27,413 nt of DNA from Aminicenans sp964648465 (GTDB taxonomy: Bacteria; Acidobacteriota; Aminicenantia; Aminicenantales; Aminicenantaceae): positions 1 to 27,413 of the forward strand of contig CAZYMU010000034.1 in the NCBI GenBank assembly GCA_964648465.1, written 5' to 3'. The notes under the pieces are model-generated. The model did no database searches, was not told the origin of the DNA, and saw nothing but the letters and a program-made list of their open reading frames with translations. The translations under genes and the position numbers were made by a program. How positions within the stretch are numbered: position 1 is the stretch's first letter; each line of letters starts with the position of its first letter. Shown here piece by piece: positions 23,212-27,413 of this stretch.

Positions 23212-23259
23212 TTCTTTCGATTTCCGTTCGATATCTTCGATCCATAAAGCGAATTTCGC

Positions 23260-24915
23260 TTAGAGTTTTGTAATCAGCTCCCAGAATAACTTGTGGTATA
23301 GGTTTACAATGTCATCCATTCGATCCCATGTATATTGGGTAAGGTATTCCTTTGCTTTCTTAGGACTCTCTTTGTACAACTCAAGAGCCTTTCTATCTAT
23401 TTCTGGAATTTCAGCAAAGATTTTGGTTTCTAAAGGATCTCTTGCTGACCGCAACATTTTAATTGCTTTTTGCCACTTGAGTCCCATGACTTTAAAGACA
23501 GAGCGGATTGCCCATCTTGCTGAGTCATCGCTGTACTTGTATCCTTCCCCATAGTCAAATTTTTTATATAAGGGATTAATTTTTTGGACCCCGGCATAAA
23601 TGGGCGCATACATGCTGATATACTCGTGATCTATGTAGAACCAATAAAGTCCTCCAATCGAATCAGGCAGCCAATTCCTCAGCTGTATCACGCAGCCATA
23701 TCCTGGCCTGGAGACCATTCTATGAAAATTAATATCAAGCAGTTCTCTCCAATCTTTGTCAGGAAAAGGTGTCGTTAAAGGACTCTTGACAAATCCTCCT
23801 TTGCCATCGGGTACCAACCAATCGTAATCTGCAGTCATATCATACAATGTCCCCTCAAATGCAGACCGTTGAAAGGCAATTATATTATGAATTGATACCT
23901 TTTTTTCCGGTTTTACAGAAAAAGGGAAATAGGAAGCTGGGAAGCGAACAGTATGGTAAGGATCGTAGCTATTAGTGAGAAAAGTAACTCCATCGGATTT
24001 CGTCTTCCAGTTTTTTAAGGAAGGTGCCATTGTGCTGTAAAATAGCCAGAGGCGATTGAGATTCTCATCGGTAGGAGGGGGAGTATAAGCCTCTTGCCAG
24101 TTAAAGGGCTTGCCGCTAGATGGATCATACCATCCATGAGCAATGGCCTCTTGCTTGTAGTTAGAGGAAGCCATTTGGTCAGGCCGGCTGGGATCCAGTT
24201 CTTTGATTATACTGTAGTTTGCGCTGATCGTCACATGATCATCCGGCAGCCGCTGGGCAGCCCAGAGGACCCCTGGCTTTCCACTGTCAGGATTCCACGT
24301 ATCTCCCACACTAAACAATTCGAGGATCCAAACTTCTTCTTTATCTGCAATTGCCAATCCTTCCGAACCAAAATTACAATCCGGAACAAACCCGTATTTC
24401 TCTGCTAAAGATGTGATGACTTCGACAGCATGCTTTGCTGTTTTACATCTTTGCAGAGCAAAGATCTGCAGCATCTCTACGGACATGATTTGTTTGCCTA
24501 TTCCGTAGTGTGCTATCAATTCGGGTTTTTCGGTAAGCGTGTTTTCTCCAATGGCTAATTGATGCTCATTTATTTGATTATAGGCTGAGTGAAAATAAGA
24601 ATACGTATGTTCTACTTGAGGGATGTAACCTATGATCTTTCCATAGTCATCATAAAGTCTGCTCACTCTTGCCCAGTTAGCTAGCCATCCGCCCCAATAA
24701 ACGGGAGCCATCGAACCTGGCTTATGGTCTTTTGCGGGAACAACATGTACTCTGCTTTCCGGACCACAGTCAGAGTGTGATGTCATCACAGCACCATCAA
24801 TCGATGCCTTTTTCCCTACAGAAATCTCAGTACAATTAGCAAATGCAGCCCCTGAAAAAACAGCCAATAACATCAAAGCAATACTTACTCTTGATAACAT
24901 TTTCCTAATTTTCAT
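23260..24915 (-). CDS. Peptidase family C69 (secreted dipeptidase)
   Basis: N-terminal-nucleophile dipeptidase acting outside the cytoplasm. Residues 1-~26 are a signal peptide (LSRVSIALMLLAVFSGAAFA). Cys28 in ANCTEI is at the position of the catalytic nucleophile, exposed by processing. Family signatures follow: GKKASIDGAVMTSHSDCG, QVEHTYSYFHS, YNQINEHQLAIGE, SLAEKYGFVPDCNFGSEGLA, ADKEEVWILELFSVG, WAAQRLPDDHVTISAN. 551 residues is normal for C69A-type enzymes from anaerobes. GAGGAAG lies 9-15 bases before the ATG. It stands alone. Together with the tricorn-like protease it suggests that extracellular peptides are processed to small units. Confidence 0.92.
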   Translation of the reverse strand: MKIRKMLSRVSIALMLLAVFSGAAFANCTEISVGKKASIDGAVMTSHSDCGPESRVHVVPAKDHKPGSMAPVYWGGWLANWARVSRLYDDYGKIIGYIPQVEHTYSYFHSAYNQINEHQLAIGENTLTEKPELIAHYGIGKQIMSVEMLQIFALQRCKTAKHAVEVITSLAEKYGFVPDCNFGSEGLAIADKEEVWILELFSVGDTWNPDSGKPGVLWAAQRLPDDHVTISANYSIIKELDPSRPDQMASSNYKQEAIAHGWYDPSSGKPFNWQEAYTPPPTDENLNRLWLFYSTMAPSLKNWKTKSDGVTFLTNSYDPYHTVRFPASYFPFSVKPEKKVSIHNIIAFQRSAFEGTLYDMTADYDWLVPDGKGGFVKSPLTTPFPDKDWRELLDINFHRMVSRPGYGCVIQLRNWLPDSIGGLYWFYIDHEYISMYAPIYAGVQKINPLYKKFDYGEGYKYSDDSARWAIRSVFKVMGLKWQKAIKMLRSARDPLETKIFAEIPEIDRKALELYKESPKKAKEYLTQYTWDRMDDIVNLYHKLFWELITKL

Positions 24916-24958
24916 TTTTCACACTTCCTCTTTAAATATTTCATTAGTGACTTGGAGT

Positions 24959-24981
24959 CATGCACCAAATGTCTGTGCATG
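24959..24981. promoter_or_regulatory. Perfect inverted repeat upstream of the C69 gene
   Basis: CATGCAC (24959-24965) and GTGCATG (24975-24981) are perfect 7-base arms with a 9-base spacer, 44 bases upstream of the C69 start. With a dyad spacing of 16 bases it could be an operator for a dimeric regulator; no T-run makes a terminator unlikely. Confidence 0.35.
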
Positions 24982-25176
24982 TGATTATAAGGTCTCATTT
25001 GCGAATTAACAACATTCCTCAAGAACTCTAAATCTACCTGTTCCCAAAATTACAGGCGGTTTCACTGTTTTGATAAAAGATAATTCCCAAAAACATTACC
25101 GTTTTTATGCAGTCTTTTTATCTACAGGGTTTTCTCTTTCATGAAGCTCTTTAACGGTTGTGTTCCGTATTCCTAC

Positions 25177-25380
25177 TCACCAGATTCCGGGAATCAGTCT
25201 GAAGCGGACTTCTGCTGCGTATTCCTTGTATCCATCAAGCTCTGATTTCAGTGTTTTGTCTTCCAAAACTGTTCTTAAGACGAACAGGCAAACAATGACA
25301 AATGCCGGCATGAACGCATACAGAGAGCCCAGGGCCGCCGGCAGGAATGCCGCCCAGAGGATGATCCCGGAATACATTAT
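25177..25380 (-). pseudogene. C-terminal scrap of an isoprenylcysteine methyltransferase-like membrane protein
   Basis: The minus frame reads MYSGIILWAAFLPAALGSLY, then FVIVCLFVLRTVLEDKTLKS and ELDGYKEYAAEVRFRLIPGI before a stop. The pattern (MYSG, RT-LEDKTL--EL-GYKEYA--VR-RLIPG-W) is the C-terminal half of the ICMT/phospholipid-methyltransferase-like membrane family. The first two or three membrane segments are missing. The scrap ends exactly at the 144-bp repeat, which supplies its 5' edge. Confidence 0.7.
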
Positions 25381-25520
25381 TTATAAGAATTTGGTTTTTG
25401 AGCTTGCTGTGGTTTACTCTCATTTTTATCCGATTTTCACCTGCTGACATTCATAGTCGTATAGATTATAGCGAAAATTTGTGAGAAATCAAAAAGAAAT
25501 TGCTGGAAAGAGTAGAATCA
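25377..25520. repeat. 144-bp dispersed repeat, copy 2
   Basis: Partner of 21769-21912, same orientation. Here its left edge joins the methyltransferase scrap, while in copy 1 it joins the hydrolase tail, so the repeat has been combined with two different genes. Its TATAAT box and the MSAGENRIKMRVNHSKLKNQ frame are preserved. Confidence 0.7.
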
Positions 25521-25594
25521 CAAAGAAATTCAGGAAAAGAGCTAGAAATGATATAGACTCCCCCTTCTCATATGGAATAAACAATTTCCGGCCT

Positions 25595-26008
25595 CTAGAA
25601 ATACTTGCCTCTCTCCTCTTCCTCAATGATAGGTGAATAGGAGGGCGGGACTCCTGCCTTGTTTATCTTTCCTCTGTGGGCATTTGCATATCGACCTGGT
25701 GTATGTCTCTATGGAAAATGAGAATGTCGGAGGTCCCTTTTTCCGACATCGCCTGCGCAGCTGAACCCTCTGGATAAAAGACAGGTTGATCCGCTGTCCA
25801 GGTCCATTCCGATGGATTGGGATCGACAACTTCGTAGTGTGCCAACGGTTCTAGAGCGGGTTGATTCCACATCCTTTTCACACTCGCCACCACGGATCCA
25901 ATCTCCTGTCCTATCTGGGGGTCCATTGGGTCATTGTAGACGCCAACCACATGGTTCCGATGGGATTCCCCAGAAGTAAGAGGAGCAGCCTGTGAGGCAG
26001 CCGAAGAA
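25595..26008 (-). pseudogene. Frameshifted remnant of an exported protein of unknown family
   Basis: The minus frame from about 26008 reads AASQAAPLTSGESHRNHVVG, then VYNDPMDPQIGQEIGS and later PNPSEWTWTADQPVFYPEGS and GTSDILIFHRDIHQ. It stops at 25663, but the next frame continues as GKINKAGVPPSYSPIIEEEE, then RGKYF and a stop at 25595, so a one-base indel near 25665 seems to break it. The N-terminal Ala/Ser-rich part may be the end of a signal peptide; no start codon is in frame after an upstream TGA. I do not recognise the family. Confidence 0.45.
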
Positions 26009-26178
26009 TTAGCAATTATTGTTGATGAGAAAGAGTTTGATCAAGAGAAGGGGATCATAAGCGGTCATGTCGGTAAACCTTATTATATAAGAATACATAC
26101 TTAAAGAATTAAACGGAAGTATGGCATGCCACCTCAAATGGAACCTTTAGATTTGATGGGACTAAAAAAGGGCTAAAG
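25992..26178 (+). pseudogene. Two small unassigned coding scraps
   Basis: The plus strand reads AAEELAIIVDEKEFDQEKGI, then ISGHVGKPYYIRIHT and a stop at 26103. It then reads RIKRKYGMPPQMEPLDLMGL, then KKG and a stop near 26178. Both look like C-terminal ends of proteins. Neither has a start or a recognised family. The 60 bases after them hold nothing I can identify. Confidence 0.3.
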
Positions 26179-26238
26179 GTCTTAGCCAAGATAAAGTGAG
26201 AATGACTCCTATTTTTTCTTCATACCAAACATTTCGTC

Positions 26239-27336
26239 TTAGAAATTATACTGGACTCCGGCAGATAATGTGATATCAACGCCTTCCTTCTTAACATATC
26301 CTGCTGGAATACTGGGGATTCTATATTGTAATTCTATGTCGATTGAAATCTTTTTCGCACTCATCCAAACGACTCCTGCTCCGAAAGCCGGGCCACTAGC
26401 ATTTTTATGTTTGCCATAATATGTTTTATAAATACCCACTGTACCATAGTAAATAGAAATTCTTGGCCACCAGTTCCCTTTTCTTCCCAAGGGATATCCT
26501 CTTAATCCAAAAACATATTTTATTCCACCACTAAAATATCCGAAACCTGCGGTTATACTAAAATAATCAAAAACTTTTTCTTCGGTTGGAAAAATTGTAT
26601 TGAATTCACAATTCATGCCGAGCGTACCGTAAGGAATGCCATAGCCAAGACCAATACTGAAATAACTTTTCCCTGGGGCCCTTGGATATTTTTTGCTAGG
26701 GATCTCCGGTTTCTGTATCTGAGGAGATATTTTTTCTGGTTGTTCTTCCTCAGTTTTTTCTTCTTCCATGACTTTCTCAGCAGGAACTTCTTTTTCCAGA
26801 ATTTCCACGTGTCCCCGGTGAATATAACCGGACAAATTCGAGGTTATTAAAACCTTATACCACTCTTCCTGCATCCCTACTGACTCAAGGACAGTTCCTT
26901 GCGGAGTCCGACCTATTATTTCGGCTGTGAAATCGGGAGCTGCTCTGACTTCTGCTTCATTTGTCTTTATCCTTATTTTTACACTGAGTGCTCTTTCCCC
27001 CGAGGCCGCTTTCTCAGCACGAATGTCCCCGATTTCTCCAATGACTGTTACATTGTCCTGGTGAATATAGCCGGAAACAACAAAGCCGTCCTGATCAGGA
27101 GGTAGATTTACCAGATACCATTCACCTTTTTTATATTCTACTTCTAATATTGCGCCGAGGGGAGCCTGTGAAATAACCATACTTTCAGTTGCAGGTTCCA
27201 GCCTCACGTTGGCTTTTTTAACTTTTACTCTGATCTGTACCTTCCTTGCTTCTCCGGACCTCAAGGAAAGTGAAAGAAAAATTGTTAGCAGAAAAGAAAA
27301 TATTAAAATTCTCTTAAAATTGATATTCTCTTTCAT
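26239..27336 (-). CDS. Exported double-SH3b protein with C-terminal beta-barrel-like domain
   Basis: Envelope protein of unknown function. Residues ~8-26 form a signal peptide or anchor (ILIFSFLLTIFLSLSL). Two bacterial SH3 domains follow, ~32-95 (KKANVRLEPATESMVISQAP, GEWYLVNLP, GYIHQDNV) and ~118-178 (NEAEVRAAPDFTAEIIGRTP, EEWYKVLI, GYIHRGHVEIL). A Glu/Lys/Pro-rich linker (~180-220) leads to ~145 C-terminal residues with alternating strands (YFSIGLGYGIPYGTLGMN, FSITAGFGYFSGGIKYVFG, WWPRISIYYGTVGIYK, SIDIELQYRIPS) ending VDITLSAGVQYNF. The terminal aromatic residue is typical of outer-membrane beta-barrels. SH3b domains usually bind peptidoglycan or peptides, so the protein may join cell wall and outer membrane. 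An ATG at 27378 is possible, but AAGGGAG lies 6 bases before the ATG at 27336, which is preferred. Confidence 0.78.
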   Translation of the reverse strand: MKENINFKRILIFSFLLTIFLSLSLRSGEARKVQIRVKVKKANVRLEPATESMVISQAPLGAILEVEYKKGEWYLVNLPPDQDGFVVSGYIHQDNVTVIGEIGDIRAEKAASGERALSVKIRIKTNEAEVRAAPDFTAEIIGRTPQGTVLESVGMQEEWYKVLITSNLSGYIHRGHVEILEKEVPAEKVMEEEKTEEEQPEKISPQIQKPEIPSKKYPRAPGKSYFSIGLGYGIPYGTLGMNCEFNTIFPTEEKVFDYFSITAGFGYFSGGIKYVFGLRGYPLGRKGNWWPRISIYYGTVGIYKTYYGKHKNASGPAFGAGVVWMSAKKISIDIELQYRIPSIPAGYVKKEGVDITLSAGVQYNF

Positions 27337-27413
27337 ATTAACTCCCTTAATATTAAATAAATTTGGCTCTTCTCCCATTTGTGTGGGTAGAATAAATTGA
27401 TTTACGGGAAAAT

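Overview
The window looks like chromosome of an anaerobic, protein- and polysaccharide-degrading bacterium. The best guess is the Acidobacteriota/Aminicenantia neighbourhood. The grounds are a zinc-ribbon Ser/Thr kinase fused to PEGA, FGE-like and hydrolase domains, a GAF-SpoIIE phosphatase, an HTH-TM-FG-GAP protein, a periplasmic tricorn-like protease and a C69 dipeptidase. This placement is an inference from protein style, not a phylogeny. I see no rRNA, tRNA, CRISPR array or intact transposase.

Layout. 1-1088: 3' part of a GAF-SpoIIE phosphatase. 1113-1380: a collapsed relic of the kinase/AbiEii locus. 1418-2758: HTH-TM-FG-GAP protein. 2913-3635: broken GH3 and FtsX-like pieces. 3792-5378: Tat/lipoprotein sulfatase. 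5379-5778: gene scraps and an inverted repeat. 5779-8982: acyl-CoA dehydrogenase, EtfB and ferredoxin-EtfA. 8983-9542: decayed DNA. 9543-11518: DUF1847 protein, facing a NifX-like protein and two small Gly/Met/Arg-rich proteins, the last preceded by a promoter overlapped by a near-perfect Fur box. 11612-15660: tricorn relic, intact tricorn-like protease and GyrI-like lipid-side protein. 15769-16446: endonuclease V. 16634-19705: the four-domain kinase fusion. 19844-21573: AbiEi/AbiEii toxin-antitoxin pair. 21716-23211: repeats and a truncated TPR protein. 23260-24915: C69 dipeptidase. 24916-26238: decayed DNA with a 144-bp repeat. 26239-27336: SH3/beta-barrel envelope protein.

How the genes work together. 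Three functional groups stand out: peptide breakdown outside the cytoplasm (tricorn-like, C69); acyl-CoA oxidation coupled to an Etf with its own iron-sulfur module; and a probably iron-controlled group of metal-cluster-type proteins (DUF1847, NifX, DUF5320-like). 

The most unusual property of the window is its intergenic DNA. Nearly every long gap holds readable scraps of genes, and several are remnants of paralogues of intact genes in the same window. The clearest is 1113-1380, which keeps four pieces of the 16.5-20.7 kb locus in the same order and orientation, with the intervening ~4 kb removed. This points to repeated duplication of a locus followed by decay through internal deletion.
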